Of a stretch of 64,000 nucleotides of DNA, positions 52,760-63,900 are shown in pieces. The DNA is from DAINPP01 sp963667315. Its GTDB lineage: Bacteria; Thermotogota; Thermotogae; MWEM01. The translations under genes were made by a program, and so were the position numbers. Where the stretch lies: the NCBI GenBank assembly GCA_963667315.1, contig OY763325.1, positions 1,426,001 to 1,490,000 on the forward strand. Reading direction: 5' to 3'. The notes under the pieces were generated by a model. It was not told the DNA's origin, did not search any database, and saw only the letters and a list, made by a program, of their open reading frames with translations. Each line of letters begins with the position of its first letter. Positions within the stretch are counted from its first letter, which is position 1.

Positions 52760-55700
52760 ATGGATCCCGATAAGAGTCTGTACAATAAAAAAAACACCTC
52801 AGAATTAATATCAAATCTTTTCAAACAGGAAAACAAACGATTTAATAGATTAAAGACTTCATTCAACGTTATAGACATAGATAAAGATATCAGGAATTTA
52901 CACTTCGAACAATATCTTCATTCTGTTTCTAAAACTGGTGAATTTCTACTTCATTTTCTCCCAGCTTTGTTTACAACAATCATTTGTGAGATTGAGGCAA
53001 ACACATACAGTTCCAGGTTACCCCATCCATTTCTTATCAATTTTTTTGATCTCCATTTGAATAGTCAAAATAAGAGAAATTTTTTATCGAGTATATTAAA
53101 CGAAATACAAAGACTCGCTGACTTTCTTCCTCGTATAGCAACATTGTCAAATGTTCTACATTCTGATTTGAATTTTTTACTCAAATTCAGGAATTATCAG
53201 GCACATGCTCCTTTGAATGTTCATTTGAAAAGTTTAAAACACCGTTTATCTAATTTTTCTTCTATCCAAAATGTTGATTCTATTGAAGAGCTTGTTAATG
53301 TTATTCATCTGAAAATTGAAAATATCACTACCACTTTGGTAGAATTTCTTGTTGAATCTAATATTAATGTATTAAATCAAGAAAACTTTTCACTTGAATT
53401 ATCAGACAATAAAACGATTAAACAACATCGCTATGGATTACTTTGTCTTGATACGTTAAAAAACCTGCTCTTCTCATACAACACAACACATATTAAATTT
53501 ATTCCTGAAAAGACAGGACATATAGAATATACCAATATGGAGGATTCTATATTTACAGAAGATCTTTTGTATTTTCATGAACATGTTGAGGCGTATATCG
53601 AAGCAGAAAAACATAAAGAAATTTGTGATCCGTCATACAAATTGTTCTTGAAAGATGAAAAAATATTGTTTCCGTTGACTATTCATAAAGCGCCATTAGG
53701 TAGCTTTGCTTTAAGAACAAAATTCAGAGATGTTCAATCTGAAAAAGATTTTGAGAAAACAGTTCTTCTCCCGGAAGGAAATAAAATCATACACTTTTTT
53801 GATTTACATCGAACATTTGAGATAACCAATGTACCTCCTGGCGAATATTTGTTTTCATTTGAAATCACACGAAATAACAGGTTATTATTCAAAAGAAAAA
53901 CAAGGATAATCGTCGAAGAATTAAATAGAGGTACTACTAATATTCTAGTGAACTTCCCACATTCAACCCATCAAAATGAAAAATTTCCTATAACTTTATC
54001 GCTTTCAAATACTGGAAACATCTCAAAAATAATCAGTATAATTATTGATAAGTACGCAAAGAAACACTTTAAGATACCATCACAAGATGAAATTGTACTT
54101 GAACCCTACCAAACAAAACACATAAGAATTTTGATTAAATCAATTCGCAGCGAAAACCTTTCATATCCTCTGGGAGAACTTAATGTCATGGAAACCATTG
54201 AAGGAAAGACAAAAATAGTTATGAAAAAGGAACTTGGCAATGTCTTTATTGAAAAAAGTTATTCTCCTCAAAATTTCTACGATCGTAAAGCAATACTTGA
54301 TGAATTAAAACCAAATTTTGATGAAAATAAAGGAATCTTTACTAATGGCATAAGAACTTATTGGATTCAAGGAGAAGCTGGACAGGGGAAAACAAGGCTT
54401 GCCAACGAGATAAGCGAAATCATCTCTCTTAAAAATCAATGGTGTGTTACAGCTACTATTTTAAAGAGAGATCAGGGGAATCCCTCACTTTTGAGTAGTA
54501 CTGCAGAAGAGTTTAACACTAAAGAAAACGATATTGAAAATACATTTGGATTATTGTCTATTGATAAAGCTAAAAACAAAAAGGAACTTGTTCGGAATTG
54601 GTTAAGTTTAATTCGAAAACATAGAAAAAACCCAAAGACCCCGAAAAAGATCATCATACAAATAGATGATTTGCATTATATGGATAAAGATCTACTTGAT
54701 GAACTTTTAAAGGCAATTCATAAAGAAGATGAAATTTACAGAAAAGAATCCTCAATACACGGAATTAAGCCAAAAAACAGTGAGATAATCATCATTTTTT
54801 ACACTCGGACACCAAAAGGGCTGGGAAGTTACATCACCGGAGATGAAAATTATAATCAGAATTTAAAACAAGTCTATCAATTACTCTCAAAAAAAATCCC
54901 AAGTCTAAATCAGTACCTCTTACCCAAAATAAGCGTGGAGGATATTAAACTTGGAAATATATCAACCGAAGTTGAAATGGTGGAAGATATTCTTCTTGAA
55001 ATCTACTATCCTCACGATTTCCAGGAAGAAGAAAAGAAAACATTGAGAAATATATTGAATCGGAAAAGTCAGGGAAATCCATTTATTTTGGGGTTATTAC
55101 TTGAAAAAATAAACAAAAAGAATCTTGTGACATGGGATCAAGCAAAACAATGTTGGACAATATCTTCGAAATTAGTCGAAAATGAAATAGAAAAAATTTT
55201 CCCCGAACAAGAAAGACTTGCTGAAAAATTAGTAACCGAGAAACTTGAGAAGTTAATTTCAACAGATGAAGGAAATATTATCCAGTTAATTGGTATGCTG
55301 AAACAAGTTAAGTTCACTGAACTTAATGTACTGGGATATGAACTCAAACAAGATAGTAAATTGAGAGGCTTAGTTCATGAAATCAACCCTTCTAGTTCAA
55401 AAGTGTTATCTTTTGTTCATCAGCTTTACGATGAATATTGGGATCTCTATTTTGAAAACACACTTTTTCATCACAGCGAGAACTATAAAAAAATAAAAAC
55501 TCTCTTAGAAAAACATATTGGTCAAGAAAATATTACTCTATGGATAAATGATTTTCTACAGTTGTTCAATGCAAGAAAGAGTGCCGGAATCGAAGAATCA
55601 GAAGCAAATATCACTATGGAAGATTTCACACATCTTGATTACATTGAGCTAAAAGAAATTTTTTCATCAAAAATCTATTCAAAATCTGGTAAAAAAGGAT

Positions 55701-57304
55701 TTACCGGCGAAATTATATTGAAAAATGTTATGAAATATTTTGGATCTCAGCAAGAGTTATTCAACTACCTGACAATTAAATCTATTGCTGAGAAAGGTTA
55801 TAAAACATATAAGGATATTGATCTTGACAAATCTATCAGATTTGCTTTTTATATCCATCTTTTAAGTCAAAAAGAACAAACTTTTATAGAAAATTGCTTT
55901 CATAAGTATTTTGAAAAACAAAATATTCTGAAAAATATACATTCTTCTACTTATCATGAAAATACCCAATGGATCTGTAATATTGTCATTCCTTTATTAA
56001 ATAACAAGTTTGGTTATCAACAATACTGGATGTGTTATGCTGCTCACTCTGCTGCAGAAGCAGTATTCGTCAGAGGAAACAGAAAAAAAACAATTTACTA
56101 CAACAATTTGGGTATTGAACTACACAAATCAATTTGCAAGGATTCTCTTCCAGAAGCAGAACAAGATTTCAATATTCTGGGCCATTTACACAATCAATAT
56201 GGTGGAGTCCTTCATTCATTTGGAAAAAAAGAACAAACAATACAAAGTTATAAAAATGCCATTGAGTGTTTCAAAAAAGATTATTTCCACACTAAAAACG
56301 AAAAATCGCTTTCATTATTGGGCTTGTTAAACTTAAAACTCGGAGAGGTGTATAGCACTGTTGGATTAAATCTGGAGGCAGAAGCAGCTTATAGAAAAGC
56401 CATAAAAGTTATTAGCTCTTCTATTGAACAATCCGATGATAATGGTGCAAATTATTCAAATCTATCGGTATGCTATCAGATGTTAGCTGAAATATGTGAA
56501 GATGAAAAACAAAAAAGAGAATTTCTTAGCCAAGCTCTTTCAACATCTCGTTCAGCAACCACAATTAATAATACCAATGGAAGTTATTTCATAAACTATG
56601 CAAACGCCTATTTACTGATGGGAGATTATCTGTCAAACACGTTTGGAACATGCGAGGAAGTAACTGACAATTATTTTACAGCAAGAAAAATCCACGAAAA
56701 AGCAATAGATTTATTCCCCAATCAATATCATCATCATTTCTACTCAAACTTAGGTTTAACCTATATCGCGATTGCCCTATACTATATGAAAACAAAAACA
56801 AATAATCCTATTAAACCGCTTGATGATGCAATAGATTTATTCAAACAAGCCATCAGATTTAACTCCGAAGATTCACGACTCTTCAACACGTTCGCGAATA
56901 TCTGTGCATTAAAAGAATTTTATTATGGCTTCGATAATATATCGTACATAGAGAACTTATACCAAAAAGCTATAAAGCTGAATCCTAACCAATATTATCA
57001 GTATTTAAACAGATGTGTTTTTAAAATGTCTTTTGCTCTAAGAAAAGAGAAAACAAATTTTGTAGATTTACTGGATTTTGTCGGGAAGGACATTTCAATG
57101 GCAAGCAAAATGTACCGTAATAAGTATGATTCTATTCAACACGCTATTGAAAAATTGAAGTTTGAATTATTCGACAGAAAGAAAGAAGAGAGATGGGAAT
57201 TATACAGAAAAAGAGTAAAATTCTGTATAGACACGCTTGAAATCTACGATGAAAAACTAAGCTATTTTGCCCCAGTTACCAAGTACAAAATTCATCATTT
57301 ATGA
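52760..57304 (+). CDS. Giant STAND-type ATPase 3: HEPN-like - beta-sandwich - P-loop ATPase - TPR-like repeats (1514 aa)
   Basis: Third paralogue and the shortest complete one. The HEPN-like motif is R144-N-Y-Q-A-H149. The beta-sandwich region ends I-R-S-E-N-L-S-Y-P-L-G and F-Y-D-R. Walker A is G538-E-A-G-Q-G-K-T545 and Walker B Q-I-D636-D-L-H639, then Y-T-R-T-P-K-G-L-G (Thr replaces the Ser of the others). F-V-H-Q-L-Y-D-E-Y-W is near 884. TPR-like repeats fill about 1060-1440. AAGGAG lies 12 bases before the ATG, a long spacing. The 159-base gap from gene 2, larger than the other spacings, holds no recognised element and may carry its own promoter. Predicted role as for its paralogues. Confidence 0.8.
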   Translation: MDPDKSLYNKKNTSELISNLFKQENKRFNRLKTSFNVIDIDKDIRNLHFEQYLHSVSKTGEFLLHFLPALFTTIICEIEANTYSSRLPHPFLINFFDLHLNSQNKRNFLSSILNEIQRLADFLPRIATLSNVLHSDLNFLLKFRNYQAHAPLNVHLKSLKHRLSNFSSIQNVDSIEELVNVIHLKIENITTTLVEFLVESNINVLNQENFSLELSDNKTIKQHRYGLLCLDTLKNLLFSYNTTHIKFIPEKTGHIEYTNMEDSIFTEDLLYFHEHVEAYIEAEKHKEICDPSYKLFLKDEKILFPLTIHKAPLGSFALRTKFRDVQSEKDFEKTVLLPEGNKIIHFFDLHRTFEITNVPPGEYLFSFEITRNNRLLFKRKTRIIVEELNRGTTNILVNFPHSTHQNEKFPITLSLSNTGNISKIISIIIDKYAKKHFKIPSQDEIVLEPYQTKHIRILIKSIRSENLSYPLGELNVMETIEGKTKIVMKKELGNVFIEKSYSPQNFYDRKAILDELKPNFDENKGIFTNGIRTYWIQGEAGQGKTRLANEISEIISLKNQWCVTATILKRDQGNPSLLSSTAEEFNTKENDIENTFGLLSIDKAKNKKELVRNWLSLIRKHRKNPKTPKKIIIQIDDLHYMDKDLLDELLKAIHKEDEIYRKESSIHGIKPKNSEIIIIFYTRTPKGLGSYITGDENYNQNLKQVYQLLSKKIPSLNQYLLPKISVEDIKLGNISTEVEMVEDILLEIYYPHDFQEEEKKTLRNILNRKSQGNPFILGLLLEKINKKNLVTWDQAKQCWTISSKLVENEIEKIFPEQERLAEKLVTEKLEKLISTDEGNIIQLIGMLKQVKFTELNVLGYELKQDSKLRGLVHEINPSSSKVLSFVHQLYDEYWDLYFENTLFHHSENYKKIKTLLEKHIGQENITLWINDFLQLFNARKSAGIEESEANITMEDFTHLDYIELKEIFSSKIYSKSGKKGFTGEIILKNVMKYFGSQQELFNYLTIKSIAEKGYKTYKDIDLDKSIRFAFYIHLLSQKEQTFIENCFHKYFEKQNILKNIHSSTYHENTQWICNIVIPLLNNKFGYQQYWMCYAAHSAAEAVFVRGNRKKTIYYNNLGIELHKSICKDSLPEAEQDFNILGHLHNQYGGVLHSFGKKEQTIQSYKNAIECFKKDYFHTKNEKSLSLLGLLNLKLGEVYSTVGLNLEAEAAYRKAIKVISSSIEQSDDNGANYSNLSVCYQMLAEICEDEKQKREFLSQALSTSRSATTINNTNGSYFINYANAYLLMGDYLSNTFGTCEEVTDNYFTARKIHEKAIDLFPNQYHHHFYSNLGLTYIAIALYYMKTKTNNPIKPLDDAIDLFKQAIRFNSEDSRLFNTFANICALKEFYYGFDNISYIENLYQKAIKLNPNQYYQYLNRCVFKMSFALRKEKTNFVDLLDFVGKDISMASKMYRNKYDSIQHAIEKLKFELFDRKKEERWELYRKRVKFCIDTLEIYDEKLSYFAPVTKYKIHHL

Positions 57305-57330
57305 TAATATCGCTGGTTTTATACTCAGAT

Positions 57331-57341
57331 GGAAGGTGATC
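57331..57341 (+). promoter_or_regulatory. Strong Shine-Dalgarno sequence pointing to an AUA start
   Basis: GGAAGGTGATC contains AGGTGATC, an 8-base match to the sequence complementary to the 16S rRNA 3' end. The AGG core ends 8 bases before an ATA triplet at 57345 that is in frame with the CMP-sugar synthetase-like gene. No ATG, GTG or TTG in that frame stands at a suitable distance. Confidence 0.6.
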
Positions 57342-57344
57342 AAT

Positions 57345-58037
57345 ATAAGTGAAAAAAACATTGCCATTATACCTGCACGTGGCGGTTCTAAAAGAATTCC
57401 AAAGAAAAATATTATTGATTTCAACGGGAAACCAATGATAGCATGGACAATAGAAACTGATTTGAGAACAGAAATATTTGAACATGTTATTGTTAGTACA
57501 GATTCCGAGGAAATTGCAGAAATTTCAAGAGAGTACGGTGCAGAAGTACCATTTTTAAGACAAAATACAAATGATAATGTTTCAGCAGTAAGTTTGGCGA
57601 CACTTGAAGCACTTAAACAAGCTGAAGAATATTATTCCATGAAATATGATAATGTGATTCAATTGATGGCAAATACGCCACTAAGAACTGCCAAAGATAT
57701 TCAAGTAATGTTTGATTATTTCAAGAAAAATGATTATGAAGCCTTGCTCAGCTGTTTTAAATCTGGGTGGATGAATCCCTGGTGGGCATTTGAAAAGAGC
57801 AAGGATGATAAAGCAATCATGAAACTTCCAGAAGGATTAACAAAAAGATCTCAGGATTTACCCAACTTATTTTGTCCGACAGGGGCTATTTGGATTTCAA
57901 AATGTAACGTATTAAAACAACATAAAAGTTTTTATTCACCACAGTATCACTTTTTTGAAATTAGCTGGAAGAGTGCTGTTGATATTGACGAATATGAGGA
58001 CTTGGAATTTGCTAAAGCTGTTTCAGCTTTAAAATAA
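57345..58037 (+). CDS. CMP-N-acylneuraminate cytidylyltransferase-like protein
   Basis: A nucleotidyltransferase that activates a nonulosonic (sialic-like) acid with CTP. The signature I-I-P-A-R-G-G-S-K-R-I-P-K-K-N is at residues 8-22, and Q-L-M-A-N-T-P-L-R and the C-terminal E-I-S-W-K-S-A-V-D-I-D-E-Y-E-D are typical. The family normally begins a few residues before I-A-I-I-P-A-R, which fits an ATA start at 57345 (230 residues) with a very good ribosome binding site. ATG 57267 (overlapping giant ATPase 3) and GTG 57336 (inside the Shine-Dalgarno) are alternatives. No nonulosonate biosynthesis genes adjoin it; flagellin or surface glycan modification is possible. Confidence 0.85.
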   Translation: MSEKNIAIIPARGGSKRIPKKNIIDFNGKPMIAWTIETDLRTEIFEHVIVSTDSEEIAEISREYGAEVPFLRQNTNDNVSAVSLATLEALKQAEEYYSMKYDNVIQLMANTPLRTAKDIQVMFDYFKKNDYEALLSCFKSGWMNPWWAFEKSKDDKAIMKLPEGLTKRSQDLPNLFCPTGAIWISKCNVLKQHKSFYSPQYHFFEISWKSAVDIDEYEDLEFAKAVSALK

Positions 58038-58155
58038 AACAGATTCAAAATTTAAGGAGAAGTGATTTATTTAGAAAGCTATACTTAGTTTAGAGCTTCC
58101 TAAAAAATCAAAAACCTTACAGAACAAGATAATACAAAAGTATAGGGAGTGTTTG

Positions 58156-59709
58156 ATGAATAAATTTATTTTATTGTTTGTTATATTGTTTTTAATCGTT
58201 ATAACAACATACGCAGAAGAAACAGATATTTTTCAAGCAATCGAAAACGGAGATGTGAAAAAGGTAGAGAAATTTCTTCAAGATCCTTCTACTCTTGAGT
58301 TAATAGATGATTATGGTTTTGACCCACTTTTTCATTTGATCAGTTATAACAATCAGGTTGAAATGTCCAGCTTAATGACGAGATCAATCATGGTTTCTGA
58401 TGACGATATACCAGATATTGATGAACCTTCGAAAGAATTTCATAACAATAAGTTTAAGATCGTTGATTTGCTGATTAAAGCTGGATATGATATCAATCTA
58501 AGTACCGAAGGCTTTGGGATGACACCATTAATGTATGCAGCCTTCACGAAATCTGAGGAGTTGATTGATTATTTCCTAGAAATTGGAGCAGACATAAACG
58601 CTCAAACAAAAGAGGGTGCAACTGTATTGTTTTGGGCTGCTGGTTTTTGTGAGGCATCAACTCTTAAGAAACTACAAAAAGAGGGAGCCATATTTCAAGC
58701 AACAAATCTGGATATTTCTCCCTTGCTTTCGGCAGTATATTTAAATAATATTGAGACTGTGAAATTCCTGTTTGAGGCATATCCAGAAGCAGACTTTCAT
58801 ATTGCTGACTCTTCTGGAGAAAATTTACTCTTTTCAGCTGCAAAAAATAAAGATGCAGAAGTAATGGAATTTCTGATCAATAAAGGTCTAAATGTGAATA
58901 AAAATAATAAATATGGAGAAAATCCATTGATGCTGGCAGTTCAATACAATGATGCAGAAGTTGTTAAACTTTTAATAAATGCAGGAGCTGATGTAAATAT
59001 AAGTTCAGATATGAGCGTCTCCCCATTGACCCTTTCAGCAAACACAGGTAAGCTGGAAACAATGAAATTATTAGTTGAAGCGGGAGCTGATATTCATCAC
59101 AGAGGATTTATGGATAATACGCCATTAATGCAGGCTATCGGTAATGATTCTGTAGAATGTGTCAAATATTTAATCGAAATTGGAGCAGACATAAACCAAT
59201 TGAATAGTATTGATACATCTCCTTTGAACGCGGCTTTATATGATGAAGATATAGAAAGTTTTAAAGTTTTGTTAGATGCTGGGGCGGATATTAATATTCT
59301 GAATGATTCCGGGGAAAGGTTAATGTTATACGCTATCTACAATGAACTGGAAGAATTTGTATCTCTATTGGTCAAATATGGGAAAGAAAATAACGTTTTT
59401 GAAGACATCAAACATGACATCTTAAAAACTGCTCTATTTAAAGAAGGGAATCTCAGTATTGTAAATTCGATTTTATCTCTTGGGATTGATATTAATCAAC
59501 CACTACTATTTGGGGCTACACCTATTCTCTATGCAGCTGAATATTCTAAGAACCCTGAGATAATTGTTTTGTTAATTTCAAAAGGAGCTGATGTCAATAA
59601 AGTGGATTATCAAGAGAAAAATGCACTTTATTATGCTGAGAAAAATCCCTTTCTGATTGGAACGATTGCATGTGAATTGTTGGAAGAATTAACATATAAT
59701 AAAATATAA
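58156..59709 (+). CDS. Exported ankyrin-repeat protein
   Basis: A 517-residue protein with an N-terminal signal peptide (about 1-22: M-N-K-F-I-L-L-F-V-I-L-F-L-I-V-I-T-T-Y-A) and about a dozen ankyrin repeats, seen as recurrent G-A-D-I-N/V-N, T-P-L-M-x-A and V-K-x-L-I/L-x-x-G elements. No enzymatic domain is visible. It is predicted to act outside the cytoplasm in protein binding. Ankyrin proteins of this type occur in many bacteria and sometimes serve as immunity or inhibitor partners. Start ATG 58156 lies 6 bases after GGGAG, with TTG 58153 as an alternative. Confidence 0.87.
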   Translation: MNKFILLFVILFLIVITTYAEETDIFQAIENGDVKKVEKFLQDPSTLELIDDYGFDPLFHLISYNNQVEMSSLMTRSIMVSDDDIPDIDEPSKEFHNNKFKIVDLLIKAGYDINLSTEGFGMTPLMYAAFTKSEELIDYFLEIGADINAQTKEGATVLFWAAGFCEASTLKKLQKEGAIFQATNLDISPLLSAVYLNNIETVKFLFEAYPEADFHIADSSGENLLFSAAKNKDAEVMEFLINKGLNVNKNNKYGENPLMLAVQYNDAEVVKLLINAGADVNISSDMSVSPLTLSANTGKLETMKLLVEAGADIHHRGFMDNTPLMQAIGNDSVECVKYLIEIGADINQLNSIDTSPLNAALYDEDIESFKVLLDAGADINILNDSGERLMLYAIYNELEEFVSLLVKYGKENNVFEDIKHDILKTALFKEGNLSIVNSILSLGIDINQPLLFGATPILYAAEYSKNPEIIVLLISKGADVNKVDYQEKNALYYAEKNPFLIGTIACELLEELTYNKI

Positions 59710-59794
59710 ATTAATCTAGTCTATAGTGACTATTCCGTGAGAAAGAATTACTCTAATAATAGCTGCTTAAGACTATAAAAGAAAGGAGAATAAT

Positions 59795-60988
59795 ATGTTT
59801 TTAGACATTTTGGATTCTGTACACACCAACAAAAATTTTGTTTCTGAGGAGGATTGTCAAAGGCATATACATGATACACAATTAATCCTATTTAGCCTTT
59901 TAATAACCGGGAAACATCCTGTTCTGACAATAGCGCATTTAATGGATTCATTGCCAATTCTTGAAATTTGTCTAAGTCAGCACAACAAAGAATTCCTGGA
60001 TCTTATTTCGAAGGGATATATCAAGATTTTTAAATTTAACAGAACATTGAAAGAGCATTTCATCAATTCAATGTCAAGAGGATTGAATGATGAAAATGAT
60101 TTTTATGTCTTTTCGGCATTACCTTTTTTAAGTCGACTTGAAAAATCTGAAAGGCAATTCTTACAAGAAGAAATCATTTCTTATACAAAAAATCCTGAAG
60201 AGTTTCGAAACGGAAAAGAGATTTCGAATCTGTTTAACGTTATAGATAATAAAGATAGAGAATTCTTAAAAAAACTCCTTGCTTATATCATTGGAATGGA
60301 TCAATTCCTGGAAAAAAACAATTCATATATTTTCCCCGAAATCGAAAATGGGAAACCAAAAGTGGTAAAAATACAACTAGATGAATTAATTCACTATGTT
60401 TTTTCAGAAATGCTGAAAACAAAAAAAAATAGGGAAACGGAAAAATTAATCAATGAGATTATTGAAATGAGTAAAAGAAAGAAGGGGTATAGATCATTTT
60501 ACTATAATGTTCTTGAAAAATCACTCAACAAAGGCTACGATCAAGTTGTACTCGAAGTAAAAAAAATAATTGATTATATATATAATTATCTTCACGCAAA
60601 GGCATATAGGGATTCAGAAGGCTACATTTTAAAACTGCCTAATCATTTAAACAAAAATATCATGACAGAAGATGAGTCCGTGGTAAATTATATTTCTTGT
60701 GAAATTAAGGATATGGATGAAAAAACACAGGTCATATCTTGGAAAAATATTTCTTCAATCCTTGATGCCATAAAAAAGATTGAATTGGAAGAAAACCTTG
60801 TTTGGGATAAAGCTTTAGAAAAATACGTTGAGATAAATCAGATCGCTTATATTCAATTAAACAACAAAATAACAATAAAAGCCGAAGTATTGGATAATAA
60901 TTCAACTTCTATTTTCCAGATGACAAAAGAAGTATTGGATAAAACTAGAGATTATAATGAATTACTAAATATGATATCTATAAATTAA
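59795..60988 (+). CDS. Unrecognised mostly helical protein (397 aa)
   Basis: I do not recognise this family. The protein is soluble by appearance, with no signal peptide or membrane helix. The N-terminal about 120 residues contain amphipathic helices (H-P-V-L-T-I-A-H-L-M-D-S-L-P-I-L-E-I-C-L), the middle is charged and helical, and the C-terminus is more mixed. AAAGGAG stands before the ATG. Its stop TAA (60986-60988) overlaps the stop of the convergent giant ATPase 4 within the palindrome TTAA. Because it lies between paralogous ATPase genes, a role as an accessory component is possible but unproven. Confidence 0.7.
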   Translation: MFLDILDSVHTNKNFVSEEDCQRHIHDTQLILFSLLITGKHPVLTIAHLMDSLPILEICLSQHNKEFLDLISKGYIKIFKFNRTLKEHFINSMSRGLNDENDFYVFSALPFLSRLEKSERQFLQEEIISYTKNPEEFRNGKEISNLFNVIDNKDREFLKKLLAYIIGMDQFLEKNNSYIFPEIENGKPKVVKIQLDELIHYVFSEMLKTKKNRETEKLINEIIEMSKRKKGYRSFYYNVLEKSLNKGYDQVVLEVKKIIDYIYNYLHAKAYRDSEGYILKLPNHLNKNIMTEDESVVNYISCEIKDMDEKTQVISWKNISSILDAIKKIELEENLVWDKALEKYVEINQIAYIQLNNKITIKAEVLDNNSTSIFQMTKEVLDKTRDYNELLNMISIN

Positions 60989-63900
60989 CTTGCATATAAG
61001 AAAATGTCATTCCTTTCTGCAATCACAATCAATATTTCGATTTCAAATTTATCTCCGTAAATATATTTGTACAGTTCCAGAGTTTCTTTCTTTATATTTT
61101 CAAGAGAGAACTCTGGGAATTTTATTTGTATTTTGTCGAGTTTTCTTGATGTCTCATTAAGTAATTGAGTTGCCTCACTAGTTTTATTTGAAAAAAATAA
61201 ATTCTCTATTTTTTTTCTTATTGCACTATAAAGTGAGTGATAATATTCCGGTCGATATTTGTTCAACTCCAGACATTTTTTATAGTTTTCAATCGCCTGG
61301 TCCAGAAATTCTATGGAGATATTGTCTCGAATTGCAATATAATCATATTTATTTTCAAGACATTTTCCGAGATTATGATAAAAAACAGCTTCAAAGGGAT
61401 AAATTGTAATGGCTTTTTTTATTTTTAAAACTGTTTTATCAAGTAATTGTTGTGCTTTGTCATTTTCATTTTTTCGGAATAAAATTTCACTTTTCTTACG
61501 AAGAGACACTGCATGATTATTGAGTAAAATGGCTTTTTTTACTTCTCCCTCATCAAAATCAATAGTTGAGTATATAAATATTGCTTCATCAAGCTTTTTT
61601 ATTGCATTGTCATAATCTGCATAATTTACATAGATTTTACTCATTTTGCATAAGACATTACATTTGTTTACTTGATAATTCCCTTTTTTGGTTGATTTTA
61701 AAGCTTTATCATAATGCAAAATTGATTCATAATAACAATCTGAAGCACTCTTCAGATTGTTATTATAACGCAGGGTATCCCCTTTACCATGAAAAAGATT
61801 TGCAATTATAAAGCATATCTCTTCATTCGCATTTTTATATTCTGAAGAATTCATAATTTCAGTTATTGTATTCTTAAAAAGATCATGAGCTTCTTCAAGA
61901 AAATGCATATTAAGTAAAAATTTCCCCTTTCTGCTTAATGCTTTCCATTTCATATCAAGACTTTCCCTTTGGTTTGAAGCTGATGCAGCATAATTTTTAA
62001 AATAGAAAATAGATTCATTGATCATCTTTATAGCTTCTTTATAAAGTCCAGAAGTGTTTAGTGATTCAGCGTAATAAAAATATATTTTTCCGATAGCTAA
62101 ATAATTTTCTTTGTTTTTTTTCAGGATAGGAATCAATTTTTTGATCATAAAATCCATATTTTTTTTGAATGGTTTAGTATGTAATTCTCGATGTATATCT
62201 TTTTCCGTATATTGTCTAAGATATTGCTGAACTTCTTCCTTTAAATTATCATCCATAAGACTGGCATAAAAACAATATCTCATGGAAGATGAAGTATCTA
62301 ATTCTTCTCTTCGATTAAATCCATTCAAGATGATATTTCGAAATAAAAGAGAGTTTTCTATAACCTTTACTGTTTTAAACATACTGGAAAAAGTTATGTA
62401 CAAATTTTCATAAGTTATATCTTCGTCACTCATCAATTTAGTTTTAAAATAACGTTCTTTTTCTTTTGAAAAACTCAAATAACGCACATCTTTTTTATCA
62501 ATGTTATTCTCAAAAAAATTAATCTCAATATCATTTCCCTTGATTATTAAATCTGTTGTTTTTTTCATCCAGCTTTTAAACTCATAATCCTTGTAGCAAA
62601 CAAAAATATTTTTTATTTGATTAAAACAACTAAGTATATTTTCATTAAAATATTTCTCCCAATATTCTTTGTACAATTGGTGTTTAAAACTATAAACTTT
62701 ATTCTTTTCTTCTACTATTGATAACAAAGCAGGATATTTCATTAAACTTAAACCCTGATTATCCAGTTCCTTTTCTGTTACGGATTCAAGCATTCCAACC
62801 AGATTTATTATTTGACCTCTTTCACCCTCTTGAAAGTTTTCCAATTTGTGTATGATCAATTTTTCGTTTAATTTGCGGTTTCCATGAATTAAATCACTAA
62901 TTTTATCTTCTAAATTTTGTTCGAAGTCCTCTATATTTGAAACAACGGTGGGTTCATTAAGATTGAATTCTTCTCTGTTTAATACCCAACCATTCTCCTC
63001 ACAACTCCAGATGATCAAGTCATTTTCCACCATAAGTTCCGTCAACAATCCTAATATTAAAGGATTTGCTTCACTTTTTTTAGACATAATCCTTTTTAAT
63101 ATTTCAATTTCAAATTCCATTTTATGCGGGTTAAATATTTCTTCGATAATCTCTTTTATCATTTCCTCTTCACTATCTATCCGACCATTATTTAAATCTT
63201 CAGTTGTGATTTTTTTTAACTTGTGCTGATTAGGATTTGAAATTTTTCTTCTTAATAATTTGTGTATTTCTATTTGATTGGAATCGTTTATAGCGCCTAA
63301 TCCATCAAGCGTTCTGGAATAGAAAATGATTGTTAACTCACTTTTTTTTGTTTCAGTTTCACTATCGGCTTCTTCTCTGTCCATTTCACTATATTTTTTA
63401 ATCATATTCAGAAAACTTTCCAGAAAATCAAATTCAGCAAAATGAACATCATCAATTTGGAGAATAATTTTTTTAGGTGTCTTTTCATCTTTTCTGAGTA
63501 ATTCCAGCACATCTAAAAATTCATTTGCTATTTCATCAATTTTATTTACCGTATCCAATCTCTTTATTGATTTAAGCTTTTCTGAATGGGAATTGGGGTA
63601 TTTGTTAAATTCTTTTTTTACTTTCTTATAAAATCGCGCAAGTGATTTTTTGTGATTGTAGTTTTCTCTTTCAAAGGATATGTTAATACAGGTATTTCCA
63701 TCGTCTTCCACTAATTTCTTGATACGTTTAACTATTCTTGATTTTCCCTGTCCCGCTTCTCCTTTTATCCAAATACAATCTATCCCAATATTGGTATGTT
63801 CAGGTTCTTTTTTTATCTTATTTTTATACTTATTAAATAACTCCGTGCGATTGTAAAATCCTTTTGACTGATAACTTTTTTCAATAATAATTCTTGTAGT

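Noticed and set aside
52606..52878. Minus-strand frame of about 90 codons across the gap between giant ATPases 2 and 3
   Set aside because: It mostly overlaps the start of ATPase 3, its product looks like a reverse-translated artefact, and no start signal is seen.
57329..57352. Short leader peptide ATG GAA GGT ... TGA before the CMP-sugar synthetase gene
   Set aside because: Seven codons out of frame and coincident with the Shine-Dalgarno sequence; more likely chance than a regulatory leader.
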